DNA from: Trichoplax sp. H2
Taxonomy: Eukaryota > Placozoa > Uniplacotomia > Trichoplacea
Assembly (NCBI GenBank): GCA_003344405.1
Contig: NOWV01000056.1
Location: 62,001-126,000 of the forward strand
Reading direction: 5' to 3'
DNA length: 64,000 nucleotides
Both the position numbers and the translations under genes were made by a program. The notes beneath the pieces are model-generated. The model was not told where the DNA came from and ran no database searches. It saw only the letters and a list, made by a program, of their open reading frames with translations. This document shows positions 23,801 through 37,186 of this stretch, one piece after another (position 1 is the stretch's first letter; each line of letters begins with the position of its first letter).

Positions 23801-26800
23801 CAACGTTAATTCTTATTATTACAAACAATGATAAGCAGCAGTTAGCAGATAAATAGTATCTAAGGGAACAATAAACGACTTTCAAAATAAGCTGATTGAT
23901 ATCTCTAGTAACGACAGATTCATTATTCATATTTGATTTGAAATATTCGAAAAGCATTACATATCGATTACAGATGGTAATCAGTCACATCGTCTACGAA
24001 GAAGTAGACAAATATCTGCAGACATGCAGGAAGTAATGTCTATCAAATTAGATGGTCCAGTGTTTAAATCCAGGCATAAGATTTACTCATCATTAATAAT
24101 TAATGATATCTATTCAAGCAGAAGGCTGTAATGTCCTATTTCTACACAGAGATAAAATATTTAATCATTGAAGAACTATAAGAAATTTCCATAAGTAACG
24201 GGAAATATGATTTTGTTAATCATTTAACATGTAAAAGTAAATTTCTAGAATAAAACTTGATTAACATTTGTCATCAATTACATCTTTTATGACTACATTC
24301 CCAAAGCTATAACTTTCGTGCTAGTATAGGCGTATTTGATTATAGCAGTACCTGAATGGTTATAATTATATAGAATTTCACGGTACCAAATTTGTGAATA
24401 TTAAAATTAAATACTGTTCTATCATACTAGTATTAGATATTAAATATAGCAGGCGTAGCTCAGCTAAATTAATATCAAAAAATGCTATTGAGCCCATAAT
24501 ATAACTTGGTCATGAAGTCGTCTGTTTAGCAGTAAAGAACTTTATTTGAAACAACATAATTACTGCAATACTCAATTTTTTTAACTTTGCTACTTTTATC
24601 TTGTAATTTTATCATCTTATAAGTCTAGAGACATCTTCTATAGGTGTTAATGATTTACTATATTGCATAGATTAATGGCGATGAACTTTGCTTCTACCAT
24701 CTAATAATAATTTAATTCATGTATTATTGAGTAGTTGAGAACTTTTGAAATCGTAGGATATCATATTGCATATAAATATTAATATAATAAAACCTTTAAG
24801 CAGCTCGTAATTTAAATAAACTTTAGCAGAAAAGATTAAGATTAAAAATAAAATTGATTAGCTTAATGCTAACATTACATTAATATTACTGCATGTGCTA
24901 TAAATCACGATCTGCTATCTATACTGGTAACCACATATAAGAGTAGATCTGTGTACAGTTCGTCAATTAAAGGTTTTAAGAGTCCAATTCTGATCGTTTG
25001 ATATTGATTACTAAATTTTGTCATTTTCAAATATTGCAATAGACTCTAAGAATTAATCATTAGGAACATGTCATAATATTTTTAAGGATAGCTTCAATCG
25101 TTGATAGAATGTCTACTGTCGGCTTTATTTCAATATTATTGAATAAACAAAATTTGAACTTTGAAGGTCACTGGTATAGTGATTAATTTTACTTCAATAG
25201 CTTTAGTTAATAAAGATAGCTGCAAATATAAGCTACAAATTTCTCTGATCGCTGATCTAAGCTATTTAATGTTAGCATAGCGACGAGAATGATCCTAACA
25301 AATTTTTATTCAATATGACGAGCTATTATCCATCGTAGACTATAACAGAGTAGAGTAAATAATTTATTTTATGCGCCATTTAAATGTACACACATACTGT
25401 ATTGTCTACGCCATTTGTAACTTTTACAGTTACACTAATGACATGCAACAATTAGTGATATTAATAATTCAATAAGGATATAAAATGTAAAGTTTGACAA
25501 CTGAAATTGTTATTATTTATTTATTTATAATCCATTCTATAAAGAAGTTACAATGTTGCAGGCGCATTAGTAATCAGCTTAATCCTAGATTGCAACTTTC
25601 CCACGAATATAATAATATTCGACTTAATGATGTACTTTCATTGATATGTTACCTCATAATAACATTTTAAAAAATCTTTTAACTGACTCTTTTTGTTGGT
25701 GTTACCTCATTTTACAGATACCTGATTTACCCTTATAATAATTAAAGAGATTAATATAATTTCCTATTATCAAATCTACTAAGATTTACAACATTATATT
25801 CTCATATTCATTCCATTCTTATGCAAGTTTTATTATTCCAATTTTTTATTATTCAAGCTCATTCTGTAGCAGAAGTCTACTTTTTAAGAAATTAGTCGAT
25901 TCCTTATTGATCTAGTATCTAATTGCTCGTAGCCCACAAAAAACCATCAACAGTATCTCGTTTACTATTATCCTATAATAAAGAAATCGTGTTCATTTAT
26001 ATGGCATAAAGAGGACTGAAATAATCAAAATCCATGCTAGACTACTATAATGAATAAATTATAATCGCCTTGTAGGATAAAATTGATGGTTGCATAGATT
26101 TTATTTTTAAATTATTGACTCAGCGTCTTTTTCATCGTTTACGAATAGGTACCTTTCATTACAATAATAACTAACCGATAGGATGATGTAACTAGCTGAG
26201 GTCATGGCCGTAGGGAAAATTTTAAATTCAGACTCTATATTCATTCTTTAGGATATTTATTTATTAATCCAGTATTGATGAAATGATGTCAAAAAGTCAA
26301 TTATCAAACGTCATAGCTTAATGCGGAATTTAAAATGGAGCCATGTCGCTATAGGCTTTTGTTGCTAACAATACTCTCATTAGGAAGTTTAAGTCTTACC
26401 ACGGATACTCCTACTATAAAATAGTGAAGTTCTCTTCTTTGGTATTCAACTAGGAAATAGGATGTAAAGAATACAAAGAATGATTGATTGAATATATATA
26501 CAGCAGTCAACGTAATAGGTAGTTGCAATGGACTGATTGTACTGTAACTGTTTAGATTTAAGTAACTTATAGACCAGGTAATAATTATATTTAGGACAAT
26601 CATATAGGTCTATGTCCTTGAGTATTCAATAAAATTGAAGGCAAAAAAGCGAATAATGGATTGAAAAGAGTTAAATACAATGAATTTTTGGTATTAGTCT
26701 GTAGTTGCCTACTTTAAAATTGATGAGTACATCAAAAGCTTTTGAAATTGGACATCTAAGTTCATATTTAAATTTCATCGGCACCGTCTACCAATCGTAA

Positions 26801-26963
26801 AAGAAGCCCTGTCAAACTCGAATTGAATATTAGTTTCATCATCAAATTTGAAAATAGAAGTAAAAGTTCAAATTGTTGTCCTTTTGGATTGTCAGCCAAG
26901 CTTGCATAATTTTATTCTATAGACTAATACTGCTCAATGATTTAGCAATTATACGGTAGCTTA
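20847..26963. other. Long intergenic stretch, nothing recognised
   Basis: About 6 kb of AT-rich DNA with only short random frames (maximum about 84 codons). I found no exon with family similarity, no clear tandem array and no RNA gene. Diffuse regulatory DNA for the neighbouring genes could be present but is not visible by eye. Confidence 0.45.
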
Positions 26964-28097
26964 ATGATGGAATTCTTCAATCAAACAGTAGAATCGATCA
27001 ATTCATCGCTCAATTTTACAACAAGTTCAACAGAAATATACCTCTCTATTTTAACACCTATCGTCGTCTCTCTCTTGATGATTGTTGCTGTTATTGGTAA
27101 TTCAGTAGCGTTAGCCATTATTTATCGAAGTCGAGCATTGCATGAGCCACCAGGTATTTTACTAGCTAATTTAGCTTTTGCTGATTTGCTTATTGGTTTT
27201 TGTGTCATGCCATCGTCATTAATTTATGGTTTATGGCCATCAACAATATCATCAATATCTAATCAAACTAATCCATTCCAAGATAATCTTTGCCAAGGTA
27301 TTGGATATGTGACATCGTTATCTTTTGGGATGGTCTATTGCACTATTGCTTATATTACCTTTGATCGGAGTATTGCTGTCTTTAAACCATTTACTTACTC
27401 CACTTTAGTAACAAGTCGTCGTGCAATTATTATAATCTCCACATCGTGGATCATACTTGCTTTAATTAGTGCAATTCCATTATTTGGTTTACAGGCTTAT
27501 GCGTTAGGAAAATACCAATATGTTGGTTATTTTTCCTCTTGTTGGCTAGATTTAAGTAATTTTTATGAAAATGGCATCTACGTTTTGGGGACTTTCTTCG
27601 CTTTGCTTGCCATTTTACTCTATGTAGTGATTAATTATATCTGTTTACTGCTACGTGCACGTAAAGCCTATCATCAAATTATGGATTCATCTATAGCTCG
27701 ACGTCGACACCATCGGCTACAAAAATCGACTAAAACAGTCACTGTTGTTATTGGTGCATTTCTTATTTTTAGTATCCCATCTGTATATATTTCGTTAGCT
27801 ACAGCCTTACAGCATCGTTATGTCGGTAGTCCACTTATATGCCGTTTATTTTCACTTTGGGCAATGTATACTAATGTTGCTATTAATCCATTTATATTCG
27901 GTTTATCGCACCATACCTTTAAGGAGAGCTATTTCCGTTTGATCGCTGATATTCAACGTGGTTATTTTTGCCATCATTGTAAGCTGATCAAGTCGCATCG
28001 TCGGGTTCGTATCCATCCAACTATGATAGCGCCACGGAATAAATATTCAAAGCAATCCTTTACATTCGAAACGACAGCTACCTTAACAACGGGTTGA
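26964..28097 (+). CDS. Class A (rhodopsin-like) GPCR, complete, intronless
   Basis: A 377 aa seven-transmembrane receptor in the plasma membrane. Visible landmarks: N-glycosylation sequons at N6, N13, N17 and N100; TM1 with GN (N46, position 1.50); TM2 LANLAFAD (D74, 2.50); C110 at the start of TM3 paired with C193 in extracellular loop 2; FDRS (D134-R135) in place of E/DRY; W162 in TM4; TM6 with Pro but no Trp (IFSIPS); TM7 NPFIF (N308-P309) followed by an amphipathic helix and a Cys-rich tail. Loop 2 reads GKYQYVGYFSSCWLDL, a pattern shared with the other two receptors here. The residue six before the NP Asn, where opsins have the retinal Lys, is Tyr302. Two ATGs are adjacent (26964 and 26967). 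Ligand unknown. It is a lineage-specific paralogue of the other two and lies 19 kb upstream of the next. Confidence 0.93.
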   Translation: MMEFFNQTVESINSSLNFTTSSTEIYLSILTPIVVSLLMIVAVIGNSVALAIIYRSRALHEPPGILLANLAFADLLIGFCVMPSSLIYGLWPSTISSISNQTNPFQDNLCQGIGYVTSLSFGMVYCTIAYITFDRSIAVFKPFTYSTLVTSRRAIIIISTSWIILALISAIPLFGLQAYALGKYQYVGYFSSCWLDLSNFYENGIYVLGTFFALLAILLYVVINYICLLLRARKAYHQIMDSSIARRRHHRLQKSTKTVTVVIGAFLIFSIPSVYISLATALQHRYVGSPLICRLFSLWAMYTNVAINPFIFGLSHHTFKESYFRLIADIQRGYFCHHCKLIKSHRRVRIHPTMIAPRNKYSKQSFTFETTATLTTG

Positions 28098-31000
28098 ATT
28101 GGTTGGAGTATGCTAGTGGTATCAATCATTTTTTTTATACTGAATTATTCTAGTACAGGTTAGGATTTGGTTCCTATGGGAAATTTCATTTTTTACGATG
28201 CTAATTGAAATTTTTATTAAGAACTGATTCAGAAGAACCTTAATATCCTAATGTAGGTTAAGACTTGATTAAATTGGAAAATTCAATAATTAGCACAATA
28301 TGTGTTGAGGTAAAACCGACCATATCTTGAATCAAGGGGTCCTTTTTGAAATATTAATTAATAGATAACTGGATGAGAAGAATGTGTTAATTAGACATCA
28401 AGATGAGCGGGAATTGAATGGAAAAATTTGGAATTATACCACAAGATAGAATTGAAAAATAACTTTAATTATCATTTTGAATTAGCAAGGTCTGAACTGT
28501 AAAGACAAACTTGAACAGCATTAGGAAACATAAAAAAATAGCCATCAATTACTTTCCTAGACAATGAAGATCGATGATGGGAATGCTAATCTCGACGGTA
28601 ATACAAGATTATGGAAATAATGGTAAAGGGTAAGCATGGATTAGCGAAATTTTTACTCGAACAACTAGAAGAGATCTGCAGAACTAGCTGGATGATACTA
28701 GAAATCTTGGATTGCTAGTAACGGCAAGAAATCGTCTCGTAAATATCATTTCATAACTCATCTATCTAGACTGCTAGGACCTTCTTGTAAAAGTGAAACA
28801 TAGTTACAACGGTAGATTTTGGAATAAACAACATTCGACTTTTAGCATTGGTGAAAACTTATTAGGAAATGGAATTTTATGAAGGAAATATTCGATCGAC
28901 AGAAATTTTACTTCAACTTTCTTTTGACTCTAACATTAGAAATTAGAAATACGCTGTAAAATTATATTCAAAAATAGATTCCTTCTATCATCAGCTCCTT
29001 ACGATAAAAAGCAAGCAAACAGCTGGGCTAATTCGCAAATCAAAATTATCTACTCATGTTGTATTAATGATGAGAGATTCATGAATTAATCATCTTTTCT
29101 ATGTAGTCTAGGCACAAGAGTACTGTACAAGGATTGAAATTAAAAGAATGGCACTACATCATTAATTACGGAATTATATGAATTGCCATTTAAATATTAG
29201 AGATTATGCTAATCAAAATAATAGTAACCTTTCGTTGTAAAGCCAAGCTAATCATTTATTAAACTAAAGTCTACAGACTATTTCCAATGGAATCCACCCT
29301 TTAACAGATGCAGTTGGCTCAATGGAATCTAGACTCATCCTTAATTGTACTATTTATTATGATACTTATATCTTAAAAGTTGCTCTCTATTTTGACTTGT
29401 AAAAATTGGATAACTAGAAGAAAAATAGACCATTAAAACCTCTTATTTCACTATAGAAATAACCTCGACTAACTAACTGCACAGTCTTCTTGATTCAAGG
29501 TTTTATAAATTGTTAGAATTGAAGCCGACATGGAGACATATTTACTATTCGACATGCTAATTCTGATTATAGACCTTGTTCAATTATGAAATAAGAATTT
29601 TTTACGGCTTATTAGCCATTCTAATTATCAAATTTCTCTGATATGGCTTCATTAAAACTATCCAAGTTTTCAAATCATCACTTTTTACTGTACTAATAGG
29701 TTTACTCCTTGATCTGATTAAATGATTAATTTAGCCACGCTTGCTGTGATTTATGCTTTTTTAACTATTAATTTACAGGATTCAGTCGATCGGAGCTAAT
29801 TACAGTATCGCCTTAACCTATTACTTTATTTATAATTAGACTCCTTCATCTTGGTTAATCTAAGCGATTTTTAATCCAAAATGGTCATATAAAATCTATT
29901 CTATTTGAATTATTAAACTATGGTCTATTCGATTGCAATGTAATATGCATTAATGATACTCAAATATTGTAGCAAAACTACTGTCATACAGTCGAGCTCA
30001 TGATATTTTGGCTATCAAGCAAACTTGTATACTAAATAATTCTTGCTAGATTAAATAGTTATCATTCATTTACTGAAATTTCTCGACACATTATTAATGA
30101 TTTATAATTAGCGCTATCGAAGTATTTCATATCAAGATCGAAGCTTTTCGTTAATATTAATAGAGCCTAGGTCCTATTAGACTAAAATCTAGACTTACTG
30201 TCGCAAACGATAGAAAATAGATCCTATTATGCTAGATCAAACTTCCGTCTATTCATTTCAAAACTTCATAAATTGATGATATATAAATATCGTAAAACTA
30301 TAACTAAGGTTCTTGCCTTATTGTTAAAATAGGATAGAGAACCGATCTTATTTGACTTAATTAAACTATTTCTATTTCTTTGAAAGCTTTGTACGTTATT
30401 AAGAATGTGTGAATATCACTAGAAATTTGTCTGCAAATAGTATATTAAATTTCGTTCAGATTAGCTTATTGTATTGGTATGAATGACAAATAGGTTATAG
30501 CTCAATAGAATTTTAGGCATCAATACTTTCACATTTTATAGAATAAATCCTATGCATATCTTCAATTTATATCTTATTAAAATTTTTCAGAATGTAACGT
30601 TAGAAATTTCATTTCCATAGCGCTATCTGCTTGTTAATGCATTTTGATCCTATTTCTAATGTTGGTTCTGTATTTCGTAATTGGTTATAATCTTTAAACT
30701 TGATGTATATTCATTTTTTTTTATAACTTACTCAATTTGCATCAATAATTTCTTTCTTTTTGTATCTGACATCCTTTGTCTATACTTGAAAAGAATAAAC
30801 AAGATATTTCTTAATGCCATTTCAATTATTCATGTGTAGTATTATTATTCGCTATTCCAAATACCTTGTAGACTATTTGGATACGATGGTTTTTAACAGA
30901 TTATTGAACTGTCTGATTGATAATTTTATCAATTTATGAAAAGGAAAACGTCAGATTGAGAATTAATATACGGGCTAGTAATTAAGTTTCTCCAATGGAA

Positions 31001-31479
31001 GCAAGATAGTAGGGTATTTTTAGCTAACACATACATCTTCATTGAAAAATACCATGGTAATTATTGATACGGACGAATACATATTTGCCTCAGTTATATA
31101 TAGACCAGGTAAAAGGATAGCGTACTCAAGACAAAAAATAAAGTGTTCCACTTAAATATGATTAGCAATGCTGAGAGACTGGTATGGAAGTACTAATAGG
31201 ATAGCAAGATATTACCAGTAAAATAAAAAGTTTGATCTAGGATTAATCATCGATATTAGCAGTAAAATCGATCTAAGCAATCTTAAAATCGTTCTTAAAA
31301 CTATCATTTTCATGTTCTACAGTCTTTTGCTTGCAATATACGCTATCAATATTGGGTGAACTAATAACGCTATTAAATAAAATATTGAAATGAAATTGTT
31401 GATGTTAGTTTTTTATTCACTAGTTTTTGTTGGTAAAGCTTGATCAAATAAAAATTTGAATCTTATCAATCTAAAATAT
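28098..31479. other. Intergenic, nothing recognised
   Basis: AT-rich DNA downstream of the first GPCR with no convincing exon, LTR or array. Confidence 0.45.
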
Positions 31480-32335
31480 TAAATATCCGAAATTTGGAAA
31501 GCATTAAATTATAAAATTTGTGAGGCGGCAAATATCGTTACAAAATCACAATAGACTGAACATTCTCAAAATATGACATGCACATATATCTTTTCTTCTT
31601 AGCTAAAACTTATATTAGATCCTGGTATGGCTATAACTATTGATGGCTTACAGTAAGAACCACGGTAGCGATTATTTTGATACAGTAAACTGTGTTGCAC
31701 TGCAGTAAGAGTTCTTATATAGTAACTGATGTTACATTGATTATAATACTATGTCTTGTAACGCTTATGATTTATATTCTGAAGATATTTACCTATAGAT
31801 GATATCATAAATAGTTTTGTGAATAAACATACTGTAGTCTAATTATCTAAGATCATTCAGTTTATGTCTACGATTATGAATATCTCTGTATTAATTTAGC
31901 TATTCAATATGAACTGAAATTCATAATCTTATGATGACTTATTCATGATAGCTGCTGCCGAAGAGTATTTAAGCTCGGCAAATGGCTGTGTGAAATAAGA
32001 ATTCTCTAGTTGTTTAACGTAGAAGCAAAGGTGTCTAAATTCTTGTGAGATAGTTGAGGGATACTGAATTCCGGAGGCTTTAGTAATTTAGAGACTTGTT
32101 TTACGTTATCCTTGTCACTAAGTTAGTTTGTGACACCTAGATAGCGTAAAATTAAAGAATTTGCGAAACTGTAAATAGAGTTACAAACCACAATAGAGCA
32201 GTCATTCTCAAAATATTATACATATATATATATATCGCTTATTTTTTTCTTAGCCAGAACTTATATCCGACACTGAAAAGCGTAAAACTGAAGAATTTTA
32301 AGACTATAAATATCGTTACAAAACCACAATTGAAC
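31480..32335. repeat. About 130 bp tandem repeat interrupted by an LTR
   Basis: Landmarks TTACAAAATCACAATAG (about 31538), TTACAAACCACAATAG (about 32181) and TTACAAAACCACAATTG (about 32316) fall about 130 bases apart once the LTR at 31626-32135 is removed. Associated blocks TCTCAAAATAT and CTTAGCTAAAACTTATAT / CTTAGCCAGAACTTATAT repeat in the same order. Confidence 0.65.
31626..32135 (+). mobile_element. Solo LTR, family C, 5' degenerate
   Basis: Ends in GTTTGTGACA and is similar over most of its length to the LTR at 57709-58272 (GGCTTACAGTAAGAAC near the 5' side, TATTTAAG promoter-like box, GTTTAACGTAGAAGCAAAGG, GGGATACTGAAT, TTTTACGTTATC). The first ~60 bases of the family are missing. Flanks CCTGG (31621-31625) and CCTAG (32136-32140) are a one-mismatch 5 bp target-site duplication. 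No internal retroelement region adjoins it. Confidence 0.7.
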
Positions 32336-32578
32336 GTAGCAATAAATTTGTAAATACGAAAGAGATCATCGCAATGAGGCAAGTATACAATAATTACCAA
32401 TTTTTGGAGCCTGTGAGATCTGATCAAATAAAATGAATTGAGATTGTAACCTTGATAACAAATTCCGATACATAACATTAACTTTATGGTATCACAGATG
32501 CTACCTATGGCCGCAATTAAAGGTTATACCTATCATTGATAGTAAATTTCATAATATTGTACACGAATATGAATGAAC

Positions 32579-33223
32579 TTTATTATTAAAACAGCACAGA
32601 TTTTCAAATCAAAAGCCAACACATTTTTCTACATTTAAGGGTAATTATTCTCTTGATCAGTTGAACATCATGGGCTCAAAGAAAAAGCTAAAATAAGATA
32701 GTTAAATTTAGCGTTGCCACTTAGTAAAAAAGGCGCCACTAAGTCTGATGATCCATGATTTCTGTATCATTTTACAGGATGTAGATCTTAGTTATAGTTG
32801 CAACATCGTTGTTACAGTGTTATATACTGTATTACAGTAGAAATATCAATAATAAAGTTAGTTTAGTAAATTTATCCAGACGCTTCTAGTCCGCCTTTAC
32901 TGTTGACTGAGGTCCTTCGCTGAAGTGGAGCGAGTAGTGACGCCTGGTGGTAGGTTTACGGTAGGACAGAGGAGAGTAGGATAAGTAAGAAACGGGAATC
33001 CGATTGTTGCAAACGACGTTGTGATAACATTTATCAAACACATCATAATCATTATCCTGGTGCTATCGATATCTGTAAATTGCTACACTATGTCGACCAA
33101 TGAAGTGAATATTTCTTCCTATTATGATGATGCTGACTTTTAAAGATAAAGCCATCATTTGGTCCCAGTTATGGTAATAAAAAATTATGTAGGCAATCTC
33201 TGATTGAAAAGACCCTATCATTC
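32579..33223. repeat. Left copy of a duplicated locus ending at the assembly gap
   Basis: 32579-32809 matches 33244-33474 with about four mismatches and no indel, and 33029-33223 matches 34119-34313 with about two mismatches. Between the two blocks this copy has 219 bases while the right copy has 644 unrelated bases. The left copy stops exactly at the N run. Confidence 0.88.
32810..33028 (+). mobile_element. Short LTR-like element present in one copy of the locus only
   Basis: Starts TGTTACAGTGTTATATACTG, matching the first ~38 bases of the family B LTR at 36554, and ends TGATAACA, giving TGTTA...TAACA termini. The body is more GC-rich than the surroundings (for example GTAGTGACGCCTGGTGGTAG). 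No 5 bp duplication is visible (ATCGT before, TTTAT after), and it replaces 644 bases present in the other copy. It may be a truncated or chimeric LTR, or a non-autonomous TRIM-like element. Confidence 0.5.
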
Positions 33224-33243
33224 NNNNNNNNNNNNNNNNNNNN
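33224..33243. other. Assembly gap (20 N)
   Basis: Twenty Ns joining two contigs whose ends carry near-identical sequence in the same order, so the true distance may be zero or negative. Confidence 0.99.
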
Positions 33244-34313
33244 TTTATTATTAAAACAGCACAGATTTTCAAATCAAAAGCCAACACTTTTTTCTACATT
33301 TAAGGGTAATTATTCTCTTGATCAATTGAACATCATGGGCTCAAAGAAAAAGCTAAAATAAGATAGTTAAATTTAGCGTTGCCACTTAGTAAAAAAGGCG
33401 CCACTATGTCTGATGATCCATGATTTCTGTATCATTTTACAGGATGTAGATCTTAGTTATAGCTGCAACATCGTTTAGTGACATTTAATGTAAAGTAAAT
33501 TAAAAGCTAGAATATAGTGGATAAACCAGTACAGAATACTAGCAAGGTTTAACCGATTTTAGGATTATTTATACTAGTACGCAAAATTTGAACCAAGGAC
33601 TAGCGTCATACATTCACCTAGATCTTTCTTGAAATCTACAAAAGACTTTGTAGTACGTAATTATAATCTTGATATGAATTGGATTCATCAAATGCTGGAT
33701 ATTTTAGATTAACAAGCAGATACCATATGCATTACTACTATTTTATTATGTTCTAATTAGCTCATAACGGAGAATAACGAAGTATCATTCGCAAATCAAT
33801 AGCAAATTAGGGAACGTAAAAGAATCAAGTAAAACTAATGTAAAAAAATGAAACTAAGAATCAGATATGGACCAAAATAAAATATATGGATATTATTAAG
33901 ACAATTCAAATCTCTTTGAGATTATTACGAGGTATTTAACATTGACTAAGGTATTGTGCATTGCTTAGATTAGCTTGATAAAATATCAGATATCAGTAGT
34001 ATCGAAATAGGCTCACATTAAGAAAACTTGGAACTTTTCTTAATTTCTAATTAGCGTTTAACTTTGATGATGATCTAAGACTAACATAATCTAGCTGAAG
34101 CTCGAAATATATTTATATATTTATCAAACACATCATAATCATTATCCTGGTGCTATCGATATCTGTAAATTGCTACACTATGTCGACGAATGAAGTGAAT
34201 ATTTCTTCCTATTATGATGATGCTGACTTTTAAAGATAAAGCCATCATTTGGTCCCAGTTATGGTAATAAAAAATTATATAGGCAATCTCTGATTGAAAA
34301 GACCCTATCATTC
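33244..34313. repeat. Right copy of the duplicated locus
   Basis: Contains both blocks of the left copy (33244-33474 and 34119-34313) separated by 644 bases with no LTR-like insert. Divergence of roughly 1-2 % is in the range of allelic differences. Confidence 0.88.
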
Positions 34314-36553
34314 AGAATTAGAATCCATATCACCTAGTCTTCCGATCGTATTGTAATTTGAGACTATTGTTGCTAATTAAGGGATAGCTTATATTTATCT
34401 GAGAATAATGCACACATACATACAAAAATTTTTCCTCTACGTAATATAAACAAATCATTTTTATATTATCTGGTGAAAAATACGTTGCAGTTTTATTCTA
34501 TGCTAGTAAGCGAAGATGATCAATCATTTCCGATGTCAGAGATGCCTTTGAATTGGCAATAGTAATTACAGCAACATTTCCGCCTATTAGGTGGAATTAT
34601 CATATTAGAAACAAACAAGATACAATGCAAGTTTTAAATAGAAAATATAAAGAAGAATTTTATTACGCAAATAGATCTTGATACGATCGTTGCCGTATTC
34701 AGAATTAAAGTTATTTACTGTTATTTAAAATCATCCTTGAGATTAAGAAACTGTAAAAGTAAGACGCAATTCATTTAGAAAGGTTAGAAAGGATTTTTGT
34801 ATCTTATCACGATAATTATAATGTATAGTTTCTTGTAAATTAGTTATATGACGTAATAATTCTATTATTTTCGCCTGTCTGACTTATTAATATGCTATAA
34901 ACTATCACTAGCCATCGTTACAATGAATAGCAAAGTAACGTTGATTTAATTTGCAAATTAAGCAGCCGTAGCTTATGATATCAATTATTGACTCAATTCA
35001 ACTCTACAAGTATATTAGATGGTAGGCTATGCCAGCAACAAAAATAATTCAATTTTTAGTCGAGATTCAAATAATAATATGAGCCGTACGAAATACAGAA
35101 AAAAATTACCGCATTGGAAAACAGGATGAATATGACATCATTTATTCATAATGATCTAGTCATTGAAGATTTATCTACATTGAGCTACTTTTCCACATAA
35201 AAATTCAATTATTGATACTATCTTAGAATCTATTTTTCTAATTTCTTACGTGGTCACGTCCTAATACTATAAATTGATCCAGTATAATTTCTTTTCTAAG
35301 TTATCATCAAGCCAGTAAATATGCATCGCCAACTTTAAATAAAAACTGATTGAATGTCCATTTGCTGCCATTACTTCATATTCCATGCTATCAATTATTA
35401 TAGTACTTTTGTAATCAATTCATATTTTAACCGTTCCCAAGTGGATAAAATAGCCTATATTATCGGATGTCTAGATTTTCCCAGAGCAATCTTTCATTCA
35501 CAATTAATATGACGATCCTATAAGGCATACTCTGCAGAGCAGTCGTGATATAATACAATTTCACTGAAACCTACCTGATTGTGTCTCTAATATTTGGAGT
35601 TACTTTCTTCATTCGATTGAACTATGATAATCATACTATATAGACTATGCCAGATTTAAATACAAATTAGCCTATTTGAAATCAGTATCTGAATTTCCAA
35701 TAAATGTCATTATTACAGGAAATTGATTTCTTAATTCTCTTAATACGCCATTCCTTTATTATTCTAATTACACCTATATTTATATAGTTATTTAAATAAT
35801 CAATTGTAACATCCATAAGAATTGTATAAAATTATTTACTTCAAATTGCCTAATACACCACTATGGCTAAACTCCGGAATAAATCATGGATGCAATTAAT
35901 CACCTCTGTGACAGAATCTTCTTTAATTTCCATCCACGCACCTGATATGAATGCTTGTTACTATGAAAACATCATTACATAGTTTAATAACACATAATTC
36001 TAGACTGTTTGTAATAACAATACAATCAAAGTGAAAAATTAATAATAGTTCACATCCGAGTATCTTGAAGGACGAATATTTAATGAAAACTATTTACATG
36101 GAAGTAGTACAGAGGAAATTTTCTAAATTTTATGAACAGTTAAAGTTATTTATACCATTACAATTACGAACGAAGTTGCATTCTTTTTTGAAAGGAATAA
36201 ATATGATATTTAAAATTACAATCTTCTTAATGTTGATTGCAAATGACGCAAAGATAATTTTAAAAGCCGAAAAAATTTAACTACAATTCACGATCAGTTT
36301 TACTGATGTCTGAGTATTAAATTCCTCAATATCATTTTAAAGTTTGCAAAAAGTTACGTTGCAAGTAGAATTATTTCCACTTTGATAAGAAATTGTCTAA
36401 TTTGTTCTACGATACGTCGAGAAAATTTTACTTAGTACTGTGATTGATAATATTTGTGGAATTGATTTCTATCCACTAAAACTAAATTGTTTGCTATTAG
36501 TTACTTTGTTGTCTAGAAGATGAACTTTATACTAAAATTTACTCTTAGTATCC
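34314..36553. other. Intergenic, nothing recognised
   Basis: AT-rich sequence with no supported gene. A 71-codon frame at 36065-36280 shows no family features. Confidence 0.45.
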
Positions 36554-37186
36554 TGTTACAGTGTTATACACTGTATTACAGTAGAAATATCTATGTTAGG
36601 ATAATTCTGTTAGACTATCCTTATTTAGTTAACTTCTAATTTGGATATACTGTATTTTAATATAGCACTGACTTTTTATGACAGTGACACTTATACACAT
36701 ACTGAAATTATAATAGTTATAATAGGGAATGCAAATCATCTGCTTACAGTTCGAATCATTGTGATTGTAATTTACTTATGGTAGATTGTAAATTATCATG
36801 GAAATGTTCCGTGATAGGACATATCGTAATCTGACTATTCTGTATTAGTCATTACATGTCTATGTTCGTAAATACTGTTGTCTGCATTAAGGGAGCAGTA
36901 GCTAAAATTAATATCTAATTCAGTAAATGATTCTAATGTTAATTGTATTAACTATGACTCATGAACTATTGAGGAATAGTATATAAATGCAGTATATCGT
37001 GAAATAAAGAAGAATTGTCCAACTTAGTGTTTAACGTAAAATACGAGGCGTTTAAGTCTTTGTGTAGTCTGCTAGTAGAGCAAAAGTGTTTGTGATAGTG
37101 CAGATATCGTTCCTTGATACGTGGTTCAAGGAATTGACTTATTGATCGTATATTGCGTTATCTTGTTGCAAAGCTGTTTTGTGACA
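36554..37186 (+). mobile_element. Solo LTR, family B, with TATCC target-site duplication
   Basis: A 633 bp element starting TGTTACAGTGTTATACACTG and ending GCTGTTTTGTGACA. It is flanked by perfect 5 bp repeats TATCC (36549-36553 and 37187-37191). It holds a TATATAAA box at 36980-36987 and AATAAA at 37003-37008, which set its sense as +. A second copy in opposite orientation lies at 54443-55519. No primer-binding site plus internal region follows, so it is solo, left by LTR-LTR recombination. Confidence 0.88.

Noticed and set aside
24445-24480. tRNA-like GTAGCTCAGCTAAATTAAT near the D-arm pattern
   Set aside because: No matching T-arm (GGTTCGAATCC-like) or acceptor stem follows; same for TTTGTAGCTCAGCAG near 63070.
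26349-26603. Hydrophobic minus-strand frame upstream of the first GPCR as a GPCR remnant
   Set aside because: Hydrophobic by AT-richness only; none of the DRY, NP or loop 2 motifs is present.
33063-33287. Reading frame running through the N gap
   Set aside because: It crosses undefined bases and duplicated non-coding sequence.
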